A stretch of 12,722 nucleotides of DNA. Source: an uncultured Bacilli bacterium (lineage in GTDB: Bacteria > Bacillota_I > Bacilli_A > RF39 > UBA660). The stretch lies in contig CALVXV010000018.1 of the NCBI GenBank assembly GCA_944371685.1, positions 1 to 12,722 on the forward strand. The letters run 5' to 3'. The notes under the pieces were generated by a model. The model saw only the letters and a list, made by a program, of their open reading frames with translations, ran no database searches and had not been told where the DNA came from. Positions 1 through 6,829 of the stretch are shown in pieces (position 1 is the stretch's first letter; the number at the start of each line of letters is the position of its first letter). The position numbers and the translations under genes were made by a program.

Positions 1-71
1 TTATAAAAAAAGAGCCTACGATAAAATTTATCTAAAGCTGCTTTATTTTGAATTTTTATTACTTTAATCAT
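1..71 (-). CDS. Possible start of a further gene, cut by the window edge
   Basis: From an ATG at 71-69, which overlaps the Nudix stop codon, the minus strand stays open for 23 codons to the window edge, reading MIKVIKIQNKAALDKFYRRL and then FFY. A weak ribosome site (GGTG) lies about 8 bases upstream, inside the end of the Nudix gene. The fragment is too short to assign. The same bases could instead be non-coding and hold a terminator for the Nudix gene, because a T7 run follows an imperfect hairpin. I therefore rate the gene as uncertain; the sequence beyond position 1 would settle it. Confidence 0.3.
   Translation of the reverse strand, partial: MIKVIKIQNKAALDKFYRRLFFY
5..39 (-). terminator. 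Possible weak intrinsic terminator after the Nudix gene
   Basis: On the minus strand an imperfect hairpin (arms AGCTT and AGGCT around an AT-rich inner stem GATAA/TTATC, with mismatches between them) is followed by a run of seven T. It starts about 25 bases after the Nudix stop, unlike the other terminators here, which overlap their stop codons. It also conflicts with the partial reading frame on the same strand, so only one of the two is likely real. Confidence 0.3.
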
Positions 72-507
72 TGGTGACACCAAAATAGTTTCTCAATATA
101 TAATCAACAGTTATTTTAACATCTGGGAAAACCGGCATTTCATCTAAGTCATGCCTCGAAAACCATCCAATATCAGCACTTTCATCATTCAGCTTTAATG
201 GTATATCTGGATTGTTTGGTTTACCAACATAAAGAATATCTATCATTCTATCTCCGTTTTCCTTGCGATTGCACTGAATACCAAGTGGTCTAATTAAATC
301 ATCTTCTCTTGGAAAATGCTCACCCATTAAAGTGATTTTGATACCTGTTTCTTCATATACTTCTCTAATAGCAGCTTCTTCTGGTGTTTCATTATCTTCA
401 ATATGACCACCTGGTTGAAGCCATTTATTAAAGTCTTTATGTTTTACGAGCAATACTTTTTTATTTTCTGGATTAATAACATATGTTGATGCGCAAAAAT
501 GTCTCAT
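64..507 (-). CDS. Nudix hydrolase
   Basis: A Nudix-family pyrophosphohydrolase of 147 residues, probably cytosolic, cleaving a nucleoside diphosphate linked to another group; the substrate cannot be told from sequence. The Nudix box is complete: G34, E40, then REVYEETGI at 48-56, matching G-x5-E-x7-R-E-hydrophobic-x-E-E-x-G-hydrophobic. The catalytic metal-binding glutamates are E52 and E53. The N-terminal part (MRHFCASTYVINPENKKVLL) is the usual first beta strands of the fold. I start at the ATG at 507 rather than at an in-frame GTG three codons earlier, because that GTG belongs to the ribosome site AGGTGAT. Upstream lies yetF, 42 bases away on the same strand. Nothing visible links the two functionally. 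Confidence 0.9.
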   Translation of the reverse strand: MRHFCASTYVINPENKKVLLVKHKDFNKWLQPGGHIEDNETPEEAAIREVYEETGIKITLMGEHFPREDDLIRPLGIQCNRKENGDRMIDILYVGKPNNPDIPLKLNDESADIGWFSRHDLDEMPVFPDVKITVDYILRNYFGVTND

Positions 508-510
508 GTT

Positions 511-529
511 TATCACCTAAATAATTATA
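511..529 (-). promoter_or_regulatory. Possible extended -10 promoter for the Nudix gene
   Basis: TGCTATAAT on the minus strand (TATAAT at 529-524) is a perfect extended -10 element. The hexamer 17 bases upstream is poor. Transcription would start almost at the ribosome site AGGTGAT, leaving a leader of only about 11 bases, so the element may be fortuitous or give a near-leaderless message. Confidence 0.35.
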
Positions 530-549
530 GCAAACAAAAAAATATATTA

Positions 550-1269
550 CTAGTTTAAAATATCATAAGTTTTTGAATTTACGTTTTTTCCGTAAACTTT
601 AAAGTTTTCTTTAAGATCTAAAGTGGCTAAAATGATATCTTCTAATTTATAACCTTTAACTTCAATCTCATGCATAAGCCATTTTTGATCTTTGTGCATT
701 ATTTTTAACGACTCAGTGATTATTTGACCATCGACGATTAGGTTAGCGCATAGACCAGTTTTCTCATTTTTAATTTTTAAATCTTTATTAGTAGGCTGTT
801 GATAGTCTGGTTTTGGTAAAAAACTTATTTTACCATTTGCTTCCATTAAAGCATAATCTATTTCTGAGATGTCAAAGTATCCATTAATTCGGCATTCTTC
901 TAATAAGTCGTTAATATCTATTTTATTTTTTTTTAAATTTTTATAGAGTATTTTACCATCTTCAATAATAATTGTAGGATCACCAATAAAGAATTTACGA
1001 GCTTTTAAACTTTTTAAGGTAATTACTGATACTATGTAAGCGACTAGTCCAAAGACAAGGACGGCAATTGTTCCATGAAGATATTCAGAGTCTAAATTAA
1101 TTGCCATTTCGGCAGCAAAATTACCAATTGATATACCAATAACATAATCAAATAAACTAAATTCAGATACCTGTTTTTTCCCTATCATTTTGGTTACAAA
1201 AAAAAGTGTAACTAAAGAAACTAGACATCTAAGTATTACATCTAGGATTTCTACTATTTCTTTGCTCAT
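550..1269 (-). CDS. YetF/DUF421 family membrane protein
   Basis: A 239-residue protein with three hydrophobic segments near the N-terminus (about residues 10-26, 40-58 and 68-88), followed by a soluble alpha/beta C-terminal part. It matches the YetF (DUF421) family: segments such as FSLFDYVIGISIGNFAAEMA, FFIGDPTIIIEDGKI (93-107) and the RINGYFDISEIDYALMEANG region around 127-146 are its hallmarks. The biochemical role of most family members is unknown; in Bacillus, relatives are associated with the spore or cell membrane. The ribosome site is GGTGATTTT directly before ATG. It lies just downstream of the tagO terminator and has no clear promoter of its own. The last residues after about 200 are less conserved in my reading. 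Confidence 0.85.
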   Translation of the reverse strand: MSKEIVEILDVILRCLVSLVTLFFVTKMIGKKQVSEFSLFDYVIGISIGNFAAEMAINLDSEYLHGTIAVLVFGLVAYIVSVITLKSLKARKFFIGDPTIIIEDGKILYKNLKKNKIDINDLLEECRINGYFDISEIDYALMEANGKISFLPKPDYQQPTNKDLKIKNEKTGLCANLIVDGQIITESLKIMHKDQKWLMHEIEVKGYKLEDIILATLDLKENFKVYGKNVNSKTYDILN

Positions 1270-1296
1270 AAAATCACCATTTATATTATTGGCATT

Positions 1297-1327
1297 AAAA
1301 AAATAATTATGCAGGATAATTATTTTT
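1297..1327 (-). terminator. Intrinsic terminator of tagO (possibly bidirectional)
   Basis: A 12-base-pair perfect stem (minus-strand arms AAAAATAATTAT and ATAATTATTTTT) with loop CCTGC, followed by more T. The TagO stop codon TAA lies inside the upstream arm. The symmetrical A/T flanks would also allow termination on the plus strand. Confidence 0.75.
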
Positions 1328-2378
1328 CTTTATGATGCTTTTTGTGGAAACTAGCTTTATCCACAATAATATCAGTTTTTAATATAAATATGACAACTAT
1401 GATAGTTAAAATTGCATAGATTATATAACCTAATTTTTGGTCGTGAAGGGCATAGATGATAGAGGCAGCAGCAAACAAAATATCTATAGCATATATTATT
1501 AAGACTGTTGTTCGGTGAGAAAAATTTTTATTTAATAATTGATGATGAAGATGTGATTTATCTGGTTTTGATATTTTTTCACCTTTTAGTAATCTTCTTA
1601 TAATTGCAAATACAGTATCTAGTATTGGAATGGCTAAGATTAGTAGGGGAATGATTAAAGAGGTTAGGGTAACACTTTTGAAGCCCAATAGGGCAATAAC
1701 AGCAATCATAAACCCCATAAATAATGATCCGGAATCACCAGCAAAGATACTAGCTGGATGAAAATTATGAACGAGGAATCCTAAAACTGAACCTAACATA
1801 ATAAAGGTTAAGACAAAATCTAATCCGGTTTTCCCCATAATAATTGATATTATTCCGATGGTGGCAAAATAGATGGAACTAATGCCGGCAGCTAGGCCAT
1901 CTAGTCCATCAATTAAGTTGATACAGTTGAGGCAACCTAAGATGAAAAATATAGTTATAGGATAAGCAAAGATATCTAAATCTAAATAAAAGCCAAAAGC
2001 GGTGATGTCTTGAATTAATAATTTACCATAGCAGGTGACAACTATAGCAGCCATTAGTTGAGCTACAAATTTGACTGAAGCTTTCAATGGTTTGATATCA
2101 TCAATGGCTCCGGTTAAGACAATGATAAAACTACCTATTAAAATAGAGTTCATGGTACTACTTGGTTCACCAAATAACATGTAACCAAATAAGAAACCAA
2201 AGAATATAGCAAGGCCACCTAGTCTTGGCATAGGTTTACTATGAACTTTTCTTTTGTTTGGAATATCTAAAGCACCTACATGAATAGCTATTTTTTTTAT
2301 AAATGGAATTAGAATAGCTACAAATAGAAATGTTGTAATAATCATTAAAAATATTTTAGTTATTTCATTTTGTGTCAT
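1320..2378 (-). CDS. tagO: Undecaprenyl-phosphate N-acetylglucosaminyl-1-phosphate transferase (TagO/WecA family)
   Basis: This polytopic membrane enzyme moves a GlcNAc-1-phosphate unit from UDP-GlcNAc to undecaprenyl phosphate, the first step of wall teichoic acid and related glycopolymers. At 352 residues with about ten or eleven hydrophobic segments, it has the family length. Diagnostic motifs appear in order: DIPNKRKVHSKPMPRLGG (38-55), the metal-binding DD at 93-94 in AIDDIKPLKA, NLIDGLDGLA at 154-163, AGDSGS at 213-218 and the HLHH motif at 276-279. The HLHH signature and the N-terminal DxPNxRKVH favour TagO/WecA over MraY. The ribosome site GAGGTG precedes ATG by 10 bases. It has its own probable promoter and a terminator over its stop. 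Its presence implies a walled cell with anionic wall polymer. Confidence 0.92.
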   Translation of the reverse strand: MTQNEITKIFLMIITTFLFVAILIPFIKKIAIHVGALDIPNKRKVHSKPMPRLGGLAIFFGFLFGYMLFGEPSSTMNSILIGSFIIVLTGAIDDIKPLKASVKFVAQLMAAIVVTCYGKLLIQDITAFGFYLDLDIFAYPITIFFILGCLNCINLIDGLDGLAAGISSIYFATIGIISIIMGKTGLDFVLTFIMLGSVLGFLVHNFHPASIFAGDSGSLFMGFMIAVIALLGFKSVTLTSLIIPLLILAIPILDTVFAIIRRLLKGEKISKPDKSHLHHQLLNKNFSHRTTVLIIYAIDILFAAASIIYALHDQKLGYIIYAILTIIVVIFILKTDIIVDKASFHKKHHKEK

Positions 2379-2403
2379 ATAAATTTCACCTCTAGTGGAG
2401 TAT

Positions 2404-2432
2404 ATTTTAGCACATTTTTTATAAAATGGCTA
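2404..2432 (-). promoter_or_regulatory. Probable promoter of tagO
   Basis: Minus strand: -35 TAGCCA (2432-2427, four of six matches to TTGACA), a 17-base spacer ending in TGC, and -10 TAAAAT (2409-2404), giving an extended -10 (TGCTAAAAT). The -35 overlaps the stop codon of the upstream DUF4203-like gene. I see no terminator between them, so read-through from upstream is also possible. Confidence 0.5.
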
Positions 2433-2945
2433 ATTTTGGTCTTTTTGGTTAAATTGATAAGTCATACCTAAAATGGCGAATATTAAAGAAATTATAAAAA
2501 TTAAAATATTATTTGGAAAGTTTAGAAGGCTAAACAAGGTTTTAGCCATTACCGAGCCACCACTTAAACTGGTGGATATAATCATGAGAGGTCTTGTAAA
2601 TTTGACTCCCAATATACCAGCTATAATACCGGCAGTTAGGCCAATGATTGTTTGCATATTGCCAGTTAAACCTATATTTTCACACAATATATAGGTAGCC
2701 ACCACACATAGAAAGAAGATACCAACTAAATATAATTTATAGGATATTAAACCAGAAATTATAGCAATAATGGCGGATATTATATAAACAATTGTTTGAT
2801 TATCAATTATGTTTGGTAAATAGGTGATACCTAGTAAAAAGCCTAAGATTAAACCTAATATGGCAATGAGAACTTTATTTAATTTATAGCCGAAGAAACA
2901 AGTGATTATAGCGATAATTAAGGCCATAATATTGGTGACATTCAT
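2430..2945 (-). CDS. Polytopic membrane protein, DUF4203/TM198-like
   Basis: A very hydrophobic 171-residue protein with about six or seven predicted membrane segments linked by short loops, and a short charged tail (FNQKDQN). The glycine-rich helices (for example ILGLILGFLLG and IIGLTAGIIAGILG), followed by a basic turn and TRPLMIISTSLSGG, resemble the bacterial members of the DUF4203 (TMEM198-like) family. I recognise this by pattern only, and the function is unknown. I start at the ATG at 2945, which is preceded by GGAAGTGAT, rather than at the in-frame GTG three codons upstream that forms part of that ribosome site. It has its own extended -10 promoter and lies immediately before tagO on the same strand. 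Confidence 0.6.
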   Translation of the reverse strand: MNVTNIMALIIAIITCFFGYKLNKVLIAILGLILGFLLGITYLPNIIDNQTIVYIISAIIAIISGLISYKLYLVGIFFLCVVATYILCENIGLTGNMQTIIGLTAGIIAGILGVKFTRPLMIISTSLSGGSVMAKTLFSLLNFPNNILIFIISLIFAILGMTYQFNQKDQN

Positions 2946-2968
2946 GTTTATCACTTCCTAATATTTAT

Positions 2969-2974
2969 ATTATA
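2969..2974 (-). promoter_or_regulatory. Extended -10 promoter of the DUF4203-like gene
   Basis: TGGTATAAT on the minus strand is a perfect extended -10, 24 bases before the ATG. The -35 region, about 17 bases upstream, is poor (C-rich). The position just after the aminopeptidase terminator makes a real promoter likely. Confidence 0.55.
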
Positions 2975-3007
2975 CCATATGTTAAGAGTTTTTGGGGTTT
3001 TTAAAAG

Positions 3008-3030
3008 AAAAAAGACGAATTACTCGTCTT
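3008..3030 (-). terminator. Intrinsic terminator of the mbl-M18 operon
   Basis: Minus strand: AAGACGA, loop GTAAT, TCGTCTT, then six T. The stem has seven perfect pairs and the TAA stop of the aminopeptidase lies at the loop. Confidence 0.85.
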
Positions 3031-4432
3031 GATAAAATACTTCATAGGCTTTATAGGCATTATAAATATCAAATTTACTGGTTATTTCATATGGTGAGTG
3101 CATAGAGATGACTGGAACACCACAATCAATAACATCGACACCTTTATCAGCTAAGATATAAGCGATAGTTCCACCACCACCTATTCCTATTTTACCCATT
3201 TCACTATTTTGATAGGCGATATTGTTGGTTTCAAATAGGTTTCTAATGTATCCAACAAATTCAGCATTGGCATCTGAGGCTCCGCCTTTACTAGCACTGC
3301 CCGTGTATTTAATGACAGAGATACCATGTCCAATGTATGATTCATTGTTTTTTTCATAAGTGCTTGGATAGTTGGGATTATACCCACCTGTAACATCAGC
3401 TGATAGAACTCTTGTTGATTGAAATATTTCGTCAAGTAGACCTGGTTTATTACCAATCGTTTTATCTAAGATTTGCTCTAGGAAATATTCAAATGATCTT
3501 GATGACATACCGGTGTTGCCCATACTACCAATTTCTTCTTTATCGGCTAATAGGCAAATAGCTGTTCTTTTTGGATTATTTACATTTAATAAGGCTTTTA
3601 AACTAGTATAGGCACATACTCTATCATCTTGGCCATAACCAGCAACTAAGCTTTGGTCGAAGCCCAAGCTTTTAGCTTTTAAAGCTGGAACAAATTCTAT
3701 TTCACTACTGACAAAATCTCTTTCAACAATGCCATATTTTTGATTTAATAAATTTAAAATATTTAATTTTACTTTTTCAGATATTTCTTCATCGGTTTCA
3801 TAGGGAATACTACCAACTAAGATGTTTAAATCTTCACCACCGATGGCTTCGTCTAGTTTCTTTTTATTTTGCTGTGAAGATAGGTGGGGCAAAAGATCTG
3901 CTATTGTGAAGATTGGTTCATCTTCTTGTTCACCGATGTTGATTTCGATTTTTTTATTATCTTTGGTCATGATGATGCCATGCATACTTAAAGGAATATT
4001 AACCCACTGATATTTTTTGATACCTCCATAATAATGAGTTTTAAACATGGCAAGTTCAGCACTTTCATATAGAGGATTAGGTTTTAAATCTAATCTTGGA
4101 CTATCAATATGGGCACCTACGATGTTAAAGCCTTTGGTTAAATCATCACTACCAATTACAGCAGCGTATATATTTTTATATCTATTTATATAGTAGACTT
4201 TATCGCCAGCTTTTAGGTTTTGTTCACTTTGAAGATTTTTAAAGCCATTTTCTTTTAAAATTTTAGTGAATTCTTGAACACATTCTCTTTCGGTTTTAGC
4301 TTTATTGATGAAGTCAATATAATCTTTAGCGAAAGTCATAATTTTATTTTTATCGATGTTTTTAGATTCCCAACCGTTTTTTTTAGGTCTGAATAATTTT
4401 TCTTTTAAAATTTGTGTGTTTGTTTTTTCCAT
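3020..4432 (-). CDS. M18-family aminopeptidase
   Basis: A cytosolic metallo-aminopeptidase of 470 residues that removes N-terminal residues from peptides using two metal ions. The M18 metal ligands and catalytic residues are all visible: H108 in GAHIDSPR, D270 in GQDDRV, E299-E300 in ADKEEIGSMGNTG, D346 in SADVTGGYNP and H445 in ISMHSPYE. The inserted dimerisation domain between H108 and D270 is present. The length is typical of bacterial M18 enzymes of Firmicutes. The ribosome site GGAAAGGAG sits five bases before ATG. Only 28 bases separate it from mbl with no promoter or terminator between, so it is co-transcribed as the second gene of that operon. Preference for acidic residues, as in the eukaryotic aspartyl enzymes, cannot be assumed. 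Confidence 0.93.
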   Translation of the reverse strand: MEKTNTQILKEKLFRPKKNGWESKNIDKNKIMTFAKDYIDFINKAKTERECVQEFTKILKENGFKNLQSEQNLKAGDKVYYINRYKNIYAAVIGSDDLTKGFNIVGAHIDSPRLDLKPNPLYESAELAMFKTHYYGGIKKYQWVNIPLSMHGIIMTKDNKKIEINIGEQEDEPIFTIADLLPHLSSQQNKKKLDEAIGGEDLNILVGSIPYETDEEISEKVKLNILNLLNQKYGIVERDFVSSEIEFVPALKAKSLGFDQSLVAGYGQDDRVCAYTSLKALLNVNNPKRTAICLLADKEEIGSMGNTGMSSRSFEYFLEQILDKTIGNKPGLLDEIFQSTRVLSADVTGGYNPNYPSTYEKNNESYIGHGISVIKYTGSASKGGASDANAEFVGYIRNLFETNNIAYQNSEMGKIGIGGGGTIAYILADKGVDVIDCGVPVISMHSPYEITSKFDIYNAYKAYEVFYQDE

Positions 4433-4460
4433 AAAAACTCCTTTCCAGTTATATTATGGA

Positions 4461-5468
4461 CTAATAACGTTTATTTAAACCACTTTCTAATAGAGGAATA
4501 TTTTCTAATAAAACTCCAGTTCCTTCAACAACACATGTTAAGGGACTTTCAGCAACAAAAACTGGAACTTTTAATTCATGACTTAATAACTGATCAATAC
4601 CGTCTAGTAAAGCTCCACCACCAGTAATAACAATACCTTTATCAATAATATCAGCTGATAGTTCTGGTGGAGTTTGTTCTAAAACTGACTTAGCGGTATT
4701 AACAATAACATAAGCGCTTTCTCTTAAGGCTTCCTCAACTTCTTCAGAGGTTAAAGTTATTGAATGTGGTAAGCCTGTGACTAAATCACGTCCACGAACT
4801 TCCATTTTTTCATTTTTTGAGCCAGGAAATACAGTACCAATTTGAAATTTGATTTCTTCGGCTGTTTGGTCACCAACTAAAAGTTTATATTTTTCTCTAA
4901 TGTATTTAATAATGTCATTATCAAAAACATTGCCAGCTATTTTAATGGATGAAGATGTAACGATTCCGCCTAGTGATAAAACGGCAACGTCAGTTGTTCC
5001 ACCACCAATATCAATGACCATGTTACCACTTGGTTTTGAAATATCCATGCCAGCTCCAACGGCAGCCACTTTTGGTTCTTCTTCAAGATAAACTTTTCTA
5101 GCTCCGGTTTTTTCAGCAGCTTCTCGGATGGCGTTTTTTTCAACTTGTGTGATGTTTGAAGGACAACAAATTAAAATTCTCGGTCTACCAAAGAAGCTCT
5201 TACCATTTACTTTTCTAATGAAATTATTTAACATTATTTCGGTAATTTCAAAATCGGCTATGACACCATCTTTCATTGGTCTTATTGCTTTGACTTGTCC
5301 TGGAGTTCGACCTAGCATTTCTTTAGCAGCAGTACCGACGGCAACTGGTCTTTTAGTTTCTTCATCAATAGCAACTACACTTGGTTCATTTAAAACTATT
5401 CCTTGACCTTTGATATAAATAAGAACATTAGCTGTTCCTAAATCTATTCCAATATCTTTTGAAAACAT
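4461..5468 (-). CDS. mbl: Rod shape-determining actin homologue Mbl/MreB
   Basis: A 335-residue bacterial actin that polymerises on the inner membrane face and directs sidewall peptidoglycan synthesis. The nucleotide-binding segments are IGIDLGTAN (6-14), MVIDIGGGTTDVAVLSLGG (150-168) and the adenosine motif VITGGGALLDG (280-290). The amphipathic N-terminal MFSKDIG is usual for membrane contact. Three MreB paralogues exist in Bacillus. I choose Mbl because the gene follows spoIIID, as in many Bacilli, but sequence alone does not exclude MreB. The start is the ATG at 5468, with AAAGGGTGAT as ribosome site; the GTG three codons earlier is part of that site. It is the first gene of an operon with the M18 aminopeptidase. 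Confidence 0.93.
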   Translation of the reverse strand: MFSKDIGIDLGTANVLIYIKGQGIVLNEPSVVAIDEETKRPVAVGTAAKEMLGRTPGQVKAIRPMKDGVIADFEITEIMLNNFIRKVNGKSFFGRPRILICCPSNITQVEKNAIREAAEKTGARKVYLEEEPKVAAVGAGMDISKPSGNMVIDIGGGTTDVAVLSLGGIVTSSSIKIAGNVFDNDIIKYIREKYKLLVGDQTAEEIKFQIGTVFPGSKNEKMEVRGRDLVTGLPHSITLTSEEVEEALRESAYVIVNTAKSVLEQTPPELSADIIDKGIVITGGGALLDGIDQLLSHELKVPVFVAESPLTCVVEGTGVLLENIPLLESGLNKRY

Positions 5469-5492
5469 ATTTATCACCCTTTTTCTTAAAAT

Positions 5493-5498
5493 ATTATA
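5493..5498 (-). promoter_or_regulatory. Extended -10 promoter of mbl
   Basis: TGATATAAT on the minus strand, 24 bases before the mbl ATG, is a perfect extended -10. The hexamer 17 bases upstream (TATCCA) is a partial -35. It gives mbl a promoter independent of the decayed spoIIID upstream. Confidence 0.55.
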
Positions 5499-5538
5499 TC
5501 ATACCTAAGTTTGTTTGGATACTTTTAATGTGGTATTT

Positions 5539-5776
5539 TTAGACTTTTTTAGTTGCTTGGCTGCCTTTAATACGGTGGACTTGTATGTGAGACTAAAAAT
5601 TTTTTTATAACCTGTTTATATAAATTATTATCTAATGTTTTTTACCTATCTTTTAAATCCTTATAAATGGTACTTTGAGAATGGCTAAATACTTGAGTAA
5701 TCTGTCTTAGGGTATAGTTAGTTTTGATTATATAATTAGCTTCATTATATACTCTTTCTTTAACTCTTTTTTCCAT
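5539..5776 (-). pseudogene. spoIIID: Decayed spoIIID (sporulation regulator)
   Basis: An ATG at 5776 with ribosome site AAAGGAGG begins a 44-codon frame. Its protein (MEKRVKERVYNEANYIIKTN, then the helix-turn-helix ending QSTIYKDLKDR) aligns without gaps to the N-terminus of SpoIIID (compare YIKER..., GVSKSTVHKDLTERL). A TAA stop at 5644-5642 falls where SpoIIID has a conserved Leu (position 45). After the stop the same frame still reads KTLDNNLYKQVIKKF, matching the next helix. A net +1 shift within the A/T runs near 5595-5610 then leads to VHRIKGSQATKK at 5580-5545, matching the basic C-terminal IRHLRGGEATK at the same residue numbers (Gly at about 71). A stop follows at 5541-5539. Two independent lesions in a gene of about 85-93 codons make this a pseudogene. 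Its place before mbl is the conserved one. Confidence 0.85.
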
Positions 5777-5822
5777 GAAACCTCCTTTTGTTTAATTATA
5801 TAGTTTTGAATATGGTTTCATG
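5774..5822 (-). repeat. Inverted repeat over the spoIIID start codon
   Basis: CATGAAACC (5822-5814 on the minus strand) and GGTTTCATG (5782-5774) are perfect nine-base complements separated by 31 bases. The downstream arm contains the ATG and the last bases of the ribosome site. In RNA it would hide the start codon; in DNA it could be an operator. A TATAAT (5800-5795) lies in the loop, so transcripts started there would lack the upstream arm. Confidence 0.5.
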
Positions 5823-5920
5823 TTTAAAGAAAAGAAAAAAGTCTCGTTTAGTATTTATTATGTTTTTTTAATTAATGTTTATTTATTTTAACTGATTTTT
5901 TTGGTATTAATTTTATGAAT

Positions 5921-5949
5921 TTACAAAAATACTAGAGGTTAATTACTCT
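5921..5949 (-). repeat. Flanking repeat, downstream copy (rloB end)
   Basis: On the plus strand TTACAAAAA (5921-5929) and GTTAATTACTCT (5938-5949) recur at 8252-8260 and 8268-8279, with eight and seven bases between the blocks. Both copies contain a stop codon and a terminator, and the two proteins end Ser-Asn-stop. The copies bracket the rloA-rloB unit in direct orientation. Confidence 0.55.
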
Positions 5950-5956
5950 CTAGCAT
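5925..5956 (-). terminator. Intrinsic terminator of the rloA-rloB unit
   Basis: Minus strand: ATGCTAGAG, a 10-base loop AGTAATTAAC, CTCTAGTAT, then TTTTTG. The nine pairs include one G-T. The RloB stop TAA lies in the loop. The stop and loop bases are shared with the spoIIQ terminator. Confidence 0.75.
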
Positions 5957-6829
5957 TTTAGCTATCATTACTCCAACATTACTTCCTAATTGATTTTTTA
6001 AAGTTGGCAAATCTTCAGCATAATGTTTTTCTCTTTGAATTGCATTTTTGATGTTTGGTTCAAATTTTTTAAAATTAAGTTTGGCTTTTTTATATTGACA
6101 TATGTCATGTAGCCTTTTTTCTAAGTATCTTTTTGAAGATGTAACATATTTATTTTCATACATTTTGGTTTTATCTTCTGTTTCGACCTCAGGAAAATGA
6201 AGCATAAGCCAAAATTCAAATGTAGGGTTACTTACATATAAATTAACATTATTATCCTTACAAAACTTAACGACCTCATCATATTGATAATCTTTGAAAT
6301 TTTGTTTATCTCTATCGATAACAATATTTAATTTATCAACATCTTCTACATATGTGACATCTTGAGCTGCATAATATACTGGAAAATTTTGCGCTAAATC
6401 CTTATAAATTTCACTTTTAAATAAGTTTAGAAATAATTCGTCTAAATCTTCTTTTTTGATTTTATAATTATCATTTTTATATATTGCTATTAAATCTTGA
6501 TGTATAGCATTAATATCTATTTCATAATCATTTTCACGAATAAAATTATCTATTTTATTTTTTAACTCTAAGACTGTTATTTCTCCTTGTGTATTATTTA
6601 AAATAAATTCCTTAATGATTTTTACAATAAATGTGGGATGACTATTATTAATTGATGCATAATCTCTTAATATATTTATAATTGTTACATTTTCTGTAAT
6701 AATAGATTTATTTAAACCATCAAAGTATAGTGGTTCTGAGTTACTTCCTTCTGAAGCTATAAAATATTTTGGTTTATAATTTTCTGTTTCAGATTTTCTA
6801 TTAGCTGCGAATGTTTCATTAATCCTCAT
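5939..6829 (-). CDS. RloB-like Toprim protein (AbiLii-like), second gene of a probable defence pair
   Basis: A 296-residue RloB-family protein. The Toprim metal motifs are visible: the first glutamate at E27 in FIASEGSNSEPLYFDGL, the DRD at 172-174 in LNIVIDRDKQNF, and the family signature SNPTFEFWLMLHF at 200-212. Such domains are nucleases or nuclease-like in related systems. In lactococcal AbiL the pair of an AAA15 ATPase and an RloB protein aborts phage infection. Its ATG overlaps the end of the ATPase gene by 11 bases (ATGAGGATTAA), so the two are translationally coupled, typical of subunits needed in fixed ratio. It is longer than a compact RloB: about 100 residues (roughly 58-158), mostly helical-looking and rich in Asn, Asp, Ile and Lys, lie between the first Glu and the DRD motif. 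The defence role is inferred from family and pairing. Confidence 0.82.
   Translation of the reverse strand: MRINETFAANRKSETENYKPKYFIASEGSNSEPLYFDGLNKSIITENVTIINILRDYASINNSHPTFIVKIIKEFILNNTQGEITVLELKNKIDNFIRENDYEIDINAIHQDLIAIYKNDNYKIKKEDLDELFLNLFKSEIYKDLAQNFPVYYAAQDVTYVEDVDKLNIVIDRDKQNFKDYQYDEVVKFCKDNNVNLYVSNPTFEFWLMLHFPEVETEDKTKMYENKYVTSSKRYLEKRLHDICQYKKAKLNFKKFEPNIKNAIQREKHYAEDLPTLKNQLGSNVGVMIAKMLESN

Noticed and set aside
5539..5776. Stop-codon read-through or programmed frameshift to make full-length SpoIIID
   Set aside because: Two unrelated events would be needed in a short gene, and neither a slippery heptamer with a downstream structure nor a read-through context is evident.
5784..5813. 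Sigma-E type promoter (CCATATT and TAAACAAA, 14 apart) upstream of spoIIID
   Set aside because: The -10 matches only about five of eight bases, and the start of transcription would fall within or after the ribosome site, so it could not drive this gene.
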